64,000 nt of DNA, taken from NCBI RefSeq assembly GCF_016808335.1, contig NC_053138.1, positions 14,749,900 through 14,813,899 on the forward strand, in the 5' to 3' direction. A program made the position numbers and the translations under genes. The DNA is from Panicum virgatum. Its lineage: Eukaryota > Streptophyta > Magnoliopsida > Poales > Poaceae. Shown piece by piece: positions 30,665 to 41,829 of this stretch. Numbering within the stretch: the stretch's first letter is position 1; each line of letters opens with the position of its first letter. Below the pieces are notes generated by a model. The model made no database searches and was not told where the DNA came from. It worked only from the letters and a program-made list of their open reading frames with translations.

Positions 30665-31606
30665 GCTTATTGTAGCCTGAAACATGAACAAACTGGCGTT
30701 CTGGCAGACATGAAATAATTGATTTTGTGTTGCGTGTTTGCACTCCAAATAAGCAGTTTACCACCACGAACTGACCTGCACTGTATGTAAAGTGTAATCA
30801 CTTACCGAGTATCCTTCGTGTACAGATCACACGAAACAGAAATCCACAATGTACAATATTATAGCCAAATTTGTTCACACCGGAAAACAACTTGTTCAGA
30901 ATATATGAATAAACAATTTTCCATCCATCAGCTGGGCACAAGAGCAACCGGGGTAAAATATCAGGCAAATCACCATCCATAGCAGGGATAGTCTGATAGA
31001 GAGACTGAAAATTAGGACAGCAGAAGTTCCCTCGGAAGAAAATCAGAAAAGCAAAGATCTGAAGAAAACAGAGCACCAGAAACTGGAGGCAAAATCTGCA
31101 AGCTTCGCATATTCTACCAAAATACAATTCATTGCTTCAATTTCCCAGAAACAGTACAACTGAAGATGCTTGCACTTGTCAAATGTGCAAGTGCTCAACA
31201 CATCAATGAAAACGCAGATAACAGCCTTACCAAGTTTACCTTACAGGAGTCCACAGACTTTCGCCTCTCTGCCCCAAAAACACTGACTAGGAATAACACC
31301 ATAACCTATATGGTGTTATGGTGTACTACCAACATAATAACTCACATATCTGATGATCAGCCCCATATGAACAGCTTGGTGTCTAGAAGTCTATATTCAC
31401 ATCTTGCCTGAGTGCTAATTATGTAGCCCAATTTCGTTTTCTATCTATGTATTTAGCTATACCTTATTTACGGCTCCCCTTTTCAGCCTCACCTCTGATA
31501 ATGACATGGTCTTTTTATTTTTATAGGACTGACAATGGCATAACGGATGACTTTGGAGAGGGTGGAGGCGGGCGAGGGAGTGGCGGTCGGTGATGGACTG
31601 ACAAAA
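30665..31606. other. spacer between AOP copy 3 and the CCCH gene
   Basis: The first ~60 bases are AOP 3' flank. The rest probably holds the 3' UTR of the CCCH gene, which is on the other strand. No further gene seen. Confidence 0.4.
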
Positions 31607-32706
31607 TCAGGGGTGCAGGGGGAAGAGGTCGGTGGGGTTGATGGAGTGGCGGAAGTGGCAGCGGTGGCCGTAGGGGCAGACGACGCCCGCGAGCACCATG
31701 CGGCAGACCTCGGTCTTGTAGCGCGGGTGGCGGATCACGGGGCGGAGCTCGGCGATGCCGTGCGCAAACTGGCACTGGTCGCCGTACGGGCACGCGCCGG
31801 TCTCCTCCCACTTGTTGCACAGCTCCGTCTTCAACATGCCCTGATTGTACACCTCGAACTCCAGCCCGCTGTTGGGCTGCTGCTCCTCCCCACCCTTGAG
31901 CTCCCCCTCCCCATTGACGCCACTTTCCATGCCTACGGACACGCGCTGCGGCTTGGATTGCCGCGTTGAGAACAACAGACGAACAGGAAAGAGTCATGAA
32001 CTGATTGATCGGACACTGTAATCAATCACAGCGACGGGGAAAATGGTGTGTGCATTGATCTCACCGAGCCCAGCTTCGTTGGCTTGGAGGGGCGATGCTT
32101 GCCATTCTGGTTCATCTTGAGGTAAACGGGCGACCGGACGGAGATGCTCTTCGGTATCGCCGGTGGGGCTGGCAGCGGTGTTAGAGGAAGAAGTGGGATG
32201 GGGTGCTCCTCGGTGAGGCTCAGACCGCTGAACTCGTCGACGAGCCTGCCGCCGACCATCTTGATGCGGCGGGCGAGATCCTCGTTGGCGATGCGGAGCT
32301 CGTCGTTCTCCCGGCGGAGCGTCGCTGCCTCGTTGCTGGTGTCGGCGAGGTACGAGAGGCAGACCTCGAAGCAGGTGACCACCTCCTGGTACTGGAGCGC
32401 GAGGCGGGCGAGGCGTTGGCGGCGCTCTGCGGCGGCGGCGGCGGCGGCGGCCGCATCGTTCCCTTCATCGACGACGGAGCCGGAGTCGGAGGAGCCGCGG
32501 GAGAGCGAGGCGGCGCGCGGCGACGGCGAGGAGAGCACGCGGCCGAGGCCGAAGGGGGACGAGGGGGAGGGGTAGCCGTAGAAGAGATCGCCGCCGTTGA
32601 GAAGGCTGGGCGTGGAGAAGCGTCGATCTCCGAAGCCGCAGGGCTCCTTGGGCCCGAACGCCGCGTGCAGGCCGTCGGGCTGGTCCGGAGCAAGGACTAC
32701 TTCCAT
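31607..32706 (-). CDS. tandem CCCH zinc-finger protein (TTP-type, C3H14/C3H15-like)
   Basis: Two coding exons, 32706-32065 and 31945-31607 with a 119-bp GT-AG intron, give 326 residues. The C-terminus holds two CX8CX5CX3H fingers (C257-C266-C272-H276 and C295-C304-C310-H314) separated by 18 residues and preceded by MLKTEL and RYKTEV lead-ins, the canonical TTP spacing that binds AU-rich mRNA. The N-terminal half is Ser/Ala-rich with a short predicted coiled coil (about 105-155). Arabidopsis relatives C3H14/C3H15 act in secondary-wall and anther development. A 5'-leader intron (32764-33246) precedes the start, so a longer frame reading through its acceptor is rejected. Confidence 0.87.
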
Positions 32707-32763
32707 GACGGCGCTAGCGCGGTAGCGCCCTGCTCTCCTCTTCCCTCCGCAAACAACTCGCCC

Positions 32764-33246
32764 CTGCAACCAAAACGGATCAAAACGTCAGGGAAAAATC
32801 CAAGGAAAATCACACGAAATATGTCTCTGGAGCGAACTGGACTGCACACTGCAGGAAACATCCACGAAGCATATTGCTCAAGGCGGTGGCAGAACAGAAC
32901 TAGCCAAACACGAACCAAATTCAAACACAAAAACGAGCCACGAACAATCACAGCATCTGCACTTGGAATTGAACCTAACATTCGAATTCGAATTCAGTTC
33001 AAACAGACACGCGAGCAATAAGCAATCAGGGAGCAGCCAATGAGTTGAGTCTACTCAAATTACTAATCCGTTTTCAAATAGAACGGAACCCAGCATCTAA
33101 TCTACGTTGCAACCGCAACAGTCACATCAAAATCCACCCCAATTAAGCAGGGAGAGAATCAAACACGGCGGATAAAACCGATCAAATGCACAGCTCAGAT
33201 AGAGGAACGAGGATGGAAGCTAAGATCAAACAGCTCGCGCACTCAC
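32764..33246 (-). other. 5'-leader intron of the CCCH gene
   Basis: The minus strand shows donor GAAGAG-GTGAGT at the right end and acceptor TTGGTTGCAG at the left end, 483 bp apart, with a pyrimidine-rich approach. Leader introns are common in this family and often raise expression. Inferred from splice signals only. Confidence 0.6.
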
Positions 33247-33349
33247 CTCTTCGCTAGCTCCCCCTGCTGGAGCGCGCGTTCGACTCGGGGCGCGGATTTG
33301 GGGGTTGGAGAGGAGTCCGGAGAAACGAGGGCCGGGAGGGAAGAGGACC

Positions 33350-33374
33350 GGGGGGGGGGGGGGGGGGGGGGGGG
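33350..33374. repeat. G25 homopolymer
   Basis: Twenty-five consecutive G (C on the gene strand) about 100 bp upstream of the CCCH leader exon donor, so within the first exon or core promoter. Length may be unreliable. Confidence 0.9.
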
Positions 33375-33450
33375 ATGCCGGCATGCCGCTGGGTGCGAGC
33401 GGGCAGGCGGGTGCGTATACATAGGCCGTCGCACACCACCGCACGCAGGC

Positions 33451-35030
33451 GATCGGCGGATTCAGTGGGGCCCCGTGCGCCTGCTGGGTGGCAGGCTGTT
33501 AGAGAAATTAACACGAGTTTTTTTTTTTGAACCCCTTTCTTTTCTGTTCTCTTGCCGCGCAGCGCTTGCGAATTTGCCCGGCTCGGGTGCCCTCTCTGAT
33601 CAGAAATAACTGGTGGACTGGTGGTGTACCTTCGAAATGCAGCTTAACCGCATTCAGCAATACTCTCTGTGAGAGAATAAAATCCGAAATACTACACAAG
33701 CAGACAAAACTGCTTAGAGAACGCAAGCTCTGTTGCTAGTTTGACGACTGATAGCGGAAAAATGTGGCCAGTTTAGTGAGCTACACACCTCGTAGGAGGA
33801 GAGCTCCATTCGTCTCTGACTCTGAGTACCCGCTCAAGACCATCGAACCACTAACGAATCATCGCGTGGGCCAACCCGAGCTTCTCATTTCTGTACCTGT
33901 TCCCGCAGTGCTACTCCGGGCCGCGTATGGCTATTGCTTATGGTGCGGTTCTTGATGGAATTAACATAAACTCCTATATCGCTGTCTACTACTACTACTG
34001 TAGCCTGCTTCGCTTTTACGGGTCCGTCCCTCTCAGCTCCGAGCTAACCAGCGTCGTCTCGAGCAAGAAAGTAATAACACTACCCACAAAAGGCAAAGGA
34101 ATTCAGGTGTCACGCTTCGCCCGTCGCCCCCGTAGCGTTGCTTCCTAGGCCCAGGTTTAACTAACTTGGCCCACCCATGCACGCACGCACACGCCTGGGT
34201 CGCGCATCACCCACGGGCCGTGGTGCGGCCGTGCGGGGAAACGGCCGCCGGTGCACGGCAAGAGCGGGGGGCCGGTCCGGTGAGGAGCGGGTGTGCCGAC
34301 GACGCCGGCGGGGATGCGACGCCCAAACGAATCGGCGAGACTTTTAGGTGCGCGCGTCCGTCCGGCTGTGGCAATCAGTTCGGCTAGGGGGATCCCAATC
34401 GGATTAGTTATGCACCTGCGCTGCGTTTGGTTCGGTACGTGCGGGTGAAGGCATGCACGCACGCACCGCGACGCGACGCGGGACGTGCTGACGTGCAGGT
34501 CGGACCTCATGAAATTGGTGGCTCCCCGGGACTGACTCCTATCATTGCGATCATGCACCAAGCCCGGACAGCGGGACAAGCTAGCCATGTTGTTCTATGT
34601 ACAGTGTACTAACCCAAATTATCACTTGTCACTTGTCAGTTCCTTGTAGAAACTGACAAGTGACCATATCTGAGTTCTTGCTTAGATACTGGGCCGAATG
34701 TCCCAGAGCCCGGTAGGTGCGAGTACAAACAAATGGGCTTCCCGATTCGCATGGGAGCGAATATTGATAACTCTCTTTCCAAACAGGGGCTTGGTGTTTT
34801 ATGTGGAGCCGTGCGATTCAATTCAGCACTTGCAGAACATTCAGGATCTTGTATCAGGTTCCTACCTTCACTCTTCAGAAGCAACAGCTTTGTCATCAAC
34901 CGTATCATTTCTACTATCATTCTTATTCATCAACCGGTGTGATAATACACACGTTGTGGTCTTGCAGCAGTATTGATTCGCTTGCTGCTTACACTGGGAC
35001 GCCGTGCTCTCGGCTCACACGATCCATCCC
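33451..35030. other. intergenic, no gene seen
   Basis: Mixed-composition spacer. A CAAG/CTTG-flanked imperfect palindrome (GTCACTTGTCAGTTCC and its complement near 34627-34665) is present. No coding frame with codon bias or family similarity was found. Confidence 0.4.
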
Positions 35031-35504
35031 TCAGGCTCTGGCGGCGCATGGCAGCTCCGGCGTGACGACCATGCTGTATATGTGCGCCATCATCCGGCTC
35101 TCGAAGTCGCCGCCGCGCGCGCCGCCGCTACCCTGCTCAGGCCGGCCGCGCGCCCGCGGCACCCGCTTCCCCCACAGCCCGGCCTCCGCGCCGCTCCGCG
35201 ACCTGGCCAGCGCCGCGCACGGGCGCACGGCGCCCCCGCCCAGCGCCACCATCGCGTCCACGTACGCGTCCCGGAGCCGTGAGAGCAGGAGCGCCGGCGC
35301 CGCCAGCACGACCGCGGCGCGCGCGGCCCTGGCCTTCCACGACGGCGAGCGCGCGGCGGCGGGGCCCGCCACCCTGCTGCTGCCGCCCCCGCCGCCCAGG
35401 CGGGCCACCCTAAGGCGCCGCGACGGCGAGCCGAGGCGCTGGTAGTGCCTCCGCGCCCAGTACATCTGGATGCTGTGGCGCGGACGGGACACGAGGCTGG
35501 CCAT
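35031..35504 (-). CDS. small plant-specific protein of unknown function
   Basis: Intronless, 157 residues, beginning MASLVSRPRHS. Basic N-terminus (RRLRVARLGGGGG), an Ala/Arg-rich middle with a conserved-looking LRDAYVDAMVALG segment, and a C-terminal FESRMMAHIYSMVV segment. This layout (Arg-rich RV-x-RLGG block, LRDAY block, F-x-x-(R/K)M-x-x-x-IY block) matches a plant family of unknown function as I remember it. A TATA box lies 90 bp upstream. The frame is open for another 33 codons upstream, but the TATA spacing and family length favour this start. Confidence 0.68.
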   Translation of the reverse strand: MASLVSRPRHSIQMYWARRHYQRLGSPSRRLRVARLGGGGGSSRVAGPAAARSPSWKARAARAAVVLAAPALLLSRLRDAYVDAMVALGGGAVRPCAALARSRSGAEAGLWGKRVPRARGRPEQGSGGARGGDFESRMMAHIYSMVVTPELPCAARA

Positions 35505-35592
35505 GGTCAAGCCCTGCGCTTGCAAGCTGCCTGAAGATGCGATCTGCTGATGATCCCACGGCGAGGTGTTTGAGCTGCTGGTGGATGGGTGC

Positions 35593-35599
35593 TTATATA
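35593..35599 (-). promoter_or_regulatory. TATA box of the small gene
   Basis: TATATAA on the minus strand, 89 bp upstream of the ATG, consistent with a leader of about 60 bases. Confidence 0.7.
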
Positions 35600-35604
35600 G
35601 CACA

Positions 35605-36975
35605 GAAGTATCGGTGAGATCGAGCTGATCGGTGGCCGGAAATGGAAGTGCCAGACTGCCAGGTCAATACATGTTCGCGTGATGTGATGTGTACTTCTCT
35701 AGGGTCCAGCTACGTGGCCGTGAATTCTTTCTTGCCGGCGCATCGATGGGTGGCGCTGGATGTCCAGGTCGCGTCAGCTTTGAAATGGTCTAGCTCGGCG
35801 GGTCACGGTTCTGGTCGAGGTTCCAGGGAAGTTTAATTTTCAGCCGCCAAAACTGCATCGCTTCTTATATGGAACTGGAACAGTGGAACCTGCTTAGCTT
35901 GTGTGGGCGGAGACACTAGAGAGAGCCTGCTTCCGCGCGGTTTGGTCAATCTGCTGCCTGCCATCCACGGCAAATGCAATGCACCAGTTTTCCGATGGAA
36001 GTCAACATGACTACTGCTCTGGATGTGAAATTGCTTCAGAGCTAACGACGTATTCGCTGCAGTTGGGCCGGCCGCAGATGATGGATCTCGCTTTGGTCGA
36101 GGCCCAGAGCTTCATGTATCTTTAAAAAAAACAAAACTACCACAAGATGAATTGCTGGAACATAGAGGGAAAAAAATGGTTTCAAATCTTCAGTAAAATC
36201 TCGGGATTTCAAGAGCGTTTTCTTCAGATTTTGTAGGATCCACGAGCATACGTGTTCGGATGTGTTCCAACATCCAACCTAACTGGAGATGGCTTTGCTT
36301 ATTTCAAAAAAAAAAAAAACTGGAGATGGCTTTGGCGCGAGCATGATTGTTCAGAATTCTGGGGATCTTGAGTTGTGCGGAGAGGTCGTACTACGAGACC
36401 TGAGCAAAACAAGCTGAATAATGTCACTTTCGTACTGCAGAAACGTGTCACGCAGTTTTAGCCCCTGTACTTTCACTCAAAGGCGTGGACGCGTGGTACA
36501 CTTGTACTACACTCTACAGCAGGCAACAGCACAGAAGCTCGTACGTTCAGTCCGAGCGAAGAACAGTCGCGCGTGCGCCACGCTTTCCTCGCTATCGCCC
36601 AAGGTAAAAGCAAAACGAAACGAGCTCGGACCTCTGTATTTTTCGCGAACATTTCCTTTTCTGAAACTAGCTCGATCTATTCTCGATTTCGTTTTCATGT
36701 GCTCGCTGTGTCTGGCACGCTTTGTACTTTCCAAAGAAAGCAACGGGATCAGAGTCAGACTAGACCATTGCTCTAGATCAACAGAAGCTTTCGTATTCCA
36801 TTGGCTATGGATCGACACTGATCAATTATTGCCAGCAAAAATAAAAAATAATGTACATGGCGATATGTATATCGCATATATGCATGCTCCCATTTCACCC
36901 TAGTAGCTATTGATCGATGAGTGGGGGCAAATAACGTTCGCAGTAATCTGTTTCCAGAAAAAAAAAAAGAGTTCG
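35605..36975. other. intergenic, no gene seen
   Basis: Spacer with an A12 run near 36308-36320 inside a short direct repeat (AACTGGAGATGGCTTTG at about 36280 and 36319). No coding frame is supported. The last ~100 bases before 36976 are probably 3' UTR of the next gene. Confidence 0.4.
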
Positions 36976-37446
36976 TCAGAGGGAGAAGCAGTCCGTGCCG
37001 GGGCGCGGCGACAGGAAAGGAGGCAACACCAAGTCCGGCGCGGGCGCCTGCAGGGCCGCCGCCGAGACCGAGACGCTGCTGAACCTCCTGCGCGTGGACG
37101 CGCGGGGCAGGTTCTCCGGCACGACGTTCTCCAGTGAGTTGGCGCGCCACGCGGGGCACTGCCTGCGGTCGCTCCACCGCGCCTTCGCGCGCGGGGTGCC
37201 CACGGCCGCGGCGACGTCGCCGGGCCTCGAGGCGGCCGCGCCGTCCCGCGCCAGTGCCAGGGCCATGTCGGCGCCGCCGCCGCCGCCGGCGGCGTCCGCC
37301 ATCCCCACCGCAGCGCACGCCGCGGCGGCGGCGAACGCACGGCACAGCGACGATGGCACGCCCGACGACGACCAGCGAGCAGCAGTGGCAGCGCCCTTGG
37401 GCGGAGCAGGAGGCCCGATGCAGCAGCTGATGGAGGCAGCCGCCAT
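36976..37446 (-). CDS. CHLOROPLAST VESICULATION-like protein, copy A
   Basis: Single exon, 156 residues. The N-terminus (MAAASISCC..., Ser/Ala-rich, few acidic residues) looks like a plastid transit peptide. Residues 34-49 are a short hydrophobic stretch. The C-terminus carries WSDRRQCPAWRANSLEN at 91-107, then VVPENLPR and a final CFSL. As I recall the family, CV is a small plant protein with this conserved C-terminal block, induced in stress and senescence, that destabilises photosystem II and sends chloroplast material to the vacuole in vesicles. Grass CV lies next to an SLRL GRAS gene in rice by memory, which supports the call. A TATA box precedes it. Confidence 0.6.
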   Translation of the reverse strand: MAAASISCCIGPPAPPKGAATAARWSSSGVPSSLCRAFAAAAACAAVGMADAAGGGGGADMALALARDGAAASRPGDVAAAVGTPRAKARWSDRRQCPAWRANSLENVVPENLPRASTRRRFSSVSVSAAALQAPAPDLVLPPFLSPRPGTDCFSL

Positions 37447-37551
37447 TCTTGAGCTTTCGAGCGGTGAAATTTGGCGGCACACGGGAGGAAGAGTGATGTT
37501 GCGATGGTACTGGCTGCTTGGCTGGTCTGCTGGTTCGTTCGAGCACGGAAG

Positions 37552-37558
37552 TTATATA
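37552..37558 (-). promoter_or_regulatory. TATA box of CV-like copy A
   Basis: TATATAA on the minus strand about 106 bp upstream of the chosen ATG, which helps decide that start over the upstream in-frame ATG at 37482. Confidence 0.65.
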
Positions 37559-37797
37559 GCCCATCGGAAAGAGCTGCGTGGATAGATCAGAGCCGTTGAT
37601 CCAGACGTGGACGTTGGATTTTTACAAGCGCTATTCGATACACCTTTTTTGAAAATTATAAAAATTCTCCTCACCTGACCACGGGTGGCGTGTACCATGG
37701 TGTAGTGGGGCCCGCTCTGTTAGATATTTTGTCCACAGAAACAGAACACAGTATTTTTCTGGCGTGCGCGCAGCTCGGACTTCGGAGGTCGGAATTA

Positions 37798-38035
37798 CTG
37801 CCAACGTACTTGGATTTGTTTATGCCTAAACTTTTAGGTGTAAAATATTATAGTATTTTCATTTGTATTTGATAATTATTATTCTATCATGGGTTAATTA
37901 GATTTAAAAAATTTATCTCGTAAATTATAGACAAACTATATAATTAGTTATTTTGTTTAGCTATATTTAATACTTCATGCATGAGTTAAAAGATTTGATG
38001 TAATGGAAAATCTTGTAAAATTTTTGAATTTTGAA
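37798..38035 (-). mobile_element. MITE, inverted copy 1
   Basis: AT-rich. Its reverse complement aligns over ~230 bp with 38391-38632 at roughly 80% identity (shared blocks GCATGCATGAAGTATTAAAT-like and AGTTTGTCTATAATTT). This family, with TTTAG/CTAAAC tips, is abundant in panicoid genomes. No target duplication was confirmed. Confidence 0.65.
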
Positions 38036-38390
38036 AGCAATGTCAATTTTTGACAGCAGCGTCTCGTAAAAATACCTTTGTCATCGAATCCACGTGGAGT
38101 AGTGACTGTGAGTTTGCTCAACAAAGCTAAGATTCAACTTGTCAAGATCAGATGTCTTGGAAGAGACGATTTGTCAAGATTAAGACCACCAAATTTATTG
38201 CTATAATCCTGGCTAACATTGAACGTAAACTAGAGTGTCAGCTCTCGATTCACCGCTGCAACGCTTGGGGGCCAAAAAACCTGGAGGAGGAAATAATCGG
38301 GTTTTCCTTGGGAGAAAGGACGAAATAATTGTTGCGAGTTGTACCGAGTCTATCTAGAGCATAAAGCCAGAAACAATTGCAACTTGGGTG

Positions 38391-38632
38391 CTGTTTAGTT
38401 CCCTTCAAAATTTCAAAACTTTATAAAATTTTCCATCACATCGAATCTTTTAACGCATGCATGAAGTATTAAATGTAGTTAAATAAAATAGCTAATTACA
38501 CAGTTTGTCTATAATTTGGAAGATGAATTTTTTAAGCTAGTTAACTTATGGCGGGACAATAATTACCAAATACAAATGAAAGTGTTACAGTGCTTTACAC
38601 TCAAAAATTTATGCATCTAAACAAGGTCTTGC
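38391..38632 (+). mobile_element. MITE, inverted copy 2
   Basis: Same family as 37798-38035 but in opposite orientation, from GTGCTGTTTAGTTCCC to GCATCTAAACAAGG. Better preserved than its partner. The two copies enclose 355 bp of unique sequence. Confidence 0.7.
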
Positions 38633-39482
38633 TGAATTTATGTGCATTTTTATCTACTGAAACTTCTGAACGCACAGTATAGTCCAGGCGTCCTGCCGGA
38701 TTCTCTCTACAGAATCACAAATGCCTGTTCTTTCTTTATTTCTTGTTTTAGGCAGAGGCCTGCTGTTCTAGTGTTCTTTCTGCATCCACGAATACACCAC
38801 TAGGACATTACACAGTTTTTTTTTTGGTGGAGACATTACACAGTTACTGTCAGGGTCAAACTGTCATACACTCATACTACGCTTTTTTTTCTTTGAGAGG
38901 AACTGTCATACGCTTCTGGGCTTCTGTCCTCGCGCTCTGCACACATTTCAGTTCGGGCCTTCCTCAGGCGCCGTGATCGTTCGGCCCCAATTTATGGTGA
39001 CGAAGTGGGCCTCCGCAGCTTACGGTCCCATCTCCGATCCTGGCCCATCTAAACCCTTCTACTGCACTACGGCGGCCGGGGCCCCCAGCGGCGAACCTCG
39101 CCACATGGCACGCGGTTTCGATGCCACGGGGGCGGACAGGCGGTGCCGCGCCGCCACCATAACGGTGCATGAACCGGGTGTTTCCACAGGACGGCCGTCC
39201 CCGAGTCCCCGTACATGCTGCATGAGTTTGGCGTTGGATTTTGGAACTGGTCACGTTTATGCGTATGCGTGATAGGGGCCTTGGGGGAGCGCAAAAAAAC
39301 TGAAGGAAACGTAACACAAGAATGATTTTTTTTTTCTAAAATCTATACGAATCAATACATTTTCTTGAATTGAACCCCTTTCGCTAAGCTAATCATCCCA
39401 CTTTCCAGTTACAAATACACCTAGAATTCTAGAAATGCAGCTGCGGGGTGGAGTTGCGGTGTGATCAGGGCCAGCTACTTGC
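38633..39482. other. spacer between the MITEs and CV-like copy B
   Basis: Contains a moderately GC-rich section (39000-39240) and T-rich runs. No gene is supported. The final part is probably 3' UTR of copy B. Confidence 0.4.
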
Positions 39483-40032
39483 CTAGAGGGAGAAGCAGCC
39501 CAGGCCAGAGTGCGGCGCCAGGAAGGGCGCCACCGGTTCGGGCGCGAGGGCCAGGGCCCTGTCCGGCGCCCTGATGCTGTTGAACCCCCGGCGCTCCGAC
39601 GGGCGGGGCAGGTTCTCCGGCACGATGTTCTCCAGCGAGTTGGCCCGCCACGGCTGGCACTCCCTGCGGTCGCTCCACCGCGGCGGCGCCCGCGCGTCCA
39701 CGGCCACGGCGTCGTCGCCGGCGGTCCTGGGGACGGCCGCCCCGCCCCGCGCGAGGGCCGCGCCGCCGTCGCGATCACGACGCACGCCCGGCGCAGCCCG
39801 CCCGACCTGCGGCCGATCGAGATCGCGCGCACGCGTGTCAAACCGTTGTCCTCCTTGGCCACTGCTGCCGGCGGGCACACGATGCTGCAACCGATCCTGA
39901 GCTACAAGTGGAAAGTTTGGAAACTTACCACGGGGTAGTCGTGGCTGCTGGTGGCGACGGCTGCAGGCGAGCGCTGGCTTCTTTGACGGCAGATGGAGGC
40001 TTGAGCGAGCAGCTGATGGAGGAAACCGCCAT
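39483..40032 (-). CDS. CHLOROPLAST VESICULATION-like protein, copy B
   Basis: Paralogue of copy A: it starts MAVSSISCS (compare MAAASISCC) and ends with WSDRRECQPWRANSLEN, IVPENLPRPS and CFSL. The N- and C-terminal parts are in different frames. A GT-AG intron 39727-39928 joins them in frame and gives 115 residues, but removes the hydrophobic segment seen in copy A. Another acceptor at 39807 keeps a copy-A-like hydrophobic stretch (LRRACVVIATAA), but the frame then misses the conserved C-terminus. Copy B is therefore either a shorter spliced paralogue or a frameshifted pseudogene. Confidence 0.52.
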
Positions 40033-41829
40033 GATGGAGTCCCGAGAGCTTCGTCTGAAAAAACAGCACAGGCTTCCTCATGTCTGGCGGCAATTGATCG
40101 AGACGATTTTTTTGAAGCCTCTCATCTGGATACAGCTGTAGCATCTGTTCGTATACAGACACACACCTACACTACACACACGCACACCTCACACACACCA
40201 CAATTATACAACCAGACCTACAACTATACATAGATATCAAAACGTGTCCTTGGAGAGATCACTAGAGTCATCGAGGCTCCGGCGATGGGCGCATCACAAT
40301 CTTTTTGTGGCTCCACGCGTTGAGAGGCTCATCTAAGATTATTTAGGGAACCTACTGTTCCCGGGTGCGAAATCTGCGTCGAGCGACGCTCGAACACGGA
40401 CGACGGACGCTCCACCGAGCGGACCCAGCCAGCCGAGCTACGGCTCGTTCGCGATCGAGACGACTTGTTGAGATCAACGGTAGGTTCGGCTGGTCCGAGA
40501 GCTTGGGAGCCAAGTATATAGGCTGCCTTTTACATGGAAACTGGCGGGTATTGTTGGTGAGCCGAGAGAGAGGCTCCTGGTCAGATCGCGGGCGGTTGGT
40601 TCGGACCTGCGAGCTGGATTCTAGCGGCGGGAGCGGTGCACTAGTTCTCTCCGCTAACTTGGCGTGTGGAACCACCGGTGGCGTGTCACGCCGTGCGCTA
40701 GGCGCGTCGGGTGGTGGGCAGTAGAGTTCGTGGGGTTCTGTGAATTCTGAGAGGAACAGGCGCCTCCTCCCAAACCAAGACCGTGTGCGTGACGCATCCT
40801 GTCCAGATGACCCGCTACTTAGTATGCGTATCCCCGGCCGGCCGGGCCGTATGGCGGGGCTCTGCGCACTCGTCACTCTCTAAAAAAATATTCCTATTTG
40901 GTCATCGAGATTCTCTTCTCTATATTCAGTTTCTCCGCACCCATTCATTCTCTATATCACTCTCTATACCAACTACCAGACCGTGGGGCCCACATGTCGT
41001 AATTTTTTCCCCCTTTTTTACCCCCCCGCCCCGCCCTCCCTCCCCGCTCTCTCTCCCCCGCAGCCCCTCTCTCTCCCCCCTCCTCTCTCCCTCCGCCACC
41101 GCGCCCCTCCTCCCCCGGCCACCGCCATGAGCCTCGCCAAGCCACGCCGCCCCCTCCTCCCTCGTCCCTCACCCTCGACCTGCCATGGCTCGGAGGCCGG
41201 TGGAGCAGGGGTCCCGCCCTCGGCGACGGGTCTCGCGGCTGCACGGGCGGGCAGCGCGGGGCCTCACGGCGGCGCGGGATGGGCTCGACCTCCGCCGCCT
41301 TGAACTCGAGCACGAGCTCGGCCATGGCGATGCGGGGAGGCCATGGCGGCCTCCAGCGAGCCGCATGGTCCTCCTCTGCTCCCTCCCCCTGTGAGGCGCG
41401 GCGGACCCATGGCTGCGGCGGCGGGCCCTGCCCCCGGAGCTCTGCGCGGAGATGGCGAGCTCCAGGAGCAGGACGCCGCGCCCCCTCCCTCCTTTCCTCT
41501 CCATCCCTGCTCAGCGTGCGGCGATGTGGCGTGCGGGGAGCTCCGCGCCGCCGCTCCCCGAGCCGGCCGGGGCTCCAGCGCGACGAGGCCCCTGCTCCGA
41601 GCTCCGCCGCCCCTGCTCCGAGGCCCGGCGGCGCCCACAGACCGGAGCTCGCGCGGCGCGGGGCGGCGGCAGCCCACACGGCGCGGCGGGGCGGCCTCCG
41701 CCGGCGGCCAGTGGCGTGGAGGCCATGGAGCTGCGGCGCCCCGCCGGCAGGATCCGCGCGCGGCGGAGGCCATGGCCGAGCTCCTCTCCGCCACGACCTC
41801 CTCCCCGCCTGCCTTGGTCCCTTCGCTAG
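40033..41829. other. GC-rich unassigned block
   Basis: The first part is the promoter side of CV-like copy B, with CA-rich repeats near 40155-40200. 41000-41829 is very GC-rich with CT-rich tracts and overlapping open frames on both strands that resemble no family. It may be an old transposon carrying gene sequence, but I see no convincing termini. Confidence 0.3.

Noticed and set aside
32203..33021. 272-codon plus-strand frame opposite the CCCH gene
   Set aside because: It overlaps the coding exon, the leader intron and splice sites of a gene with a canonical TTP-type finger pair.
36573..37600. Plus-strand frames over CV-like copy A
   Set aside because: They lack the conserved block shared with copy B, which is on the minus strand together with a TATA box.
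40352..40876. 174-codon minus-strand frame upstream of CV-like copy B
   Set aside because: Arg/Ser/Pro-rich composition without motifs. It probably lies in promoter or repeat DNA.
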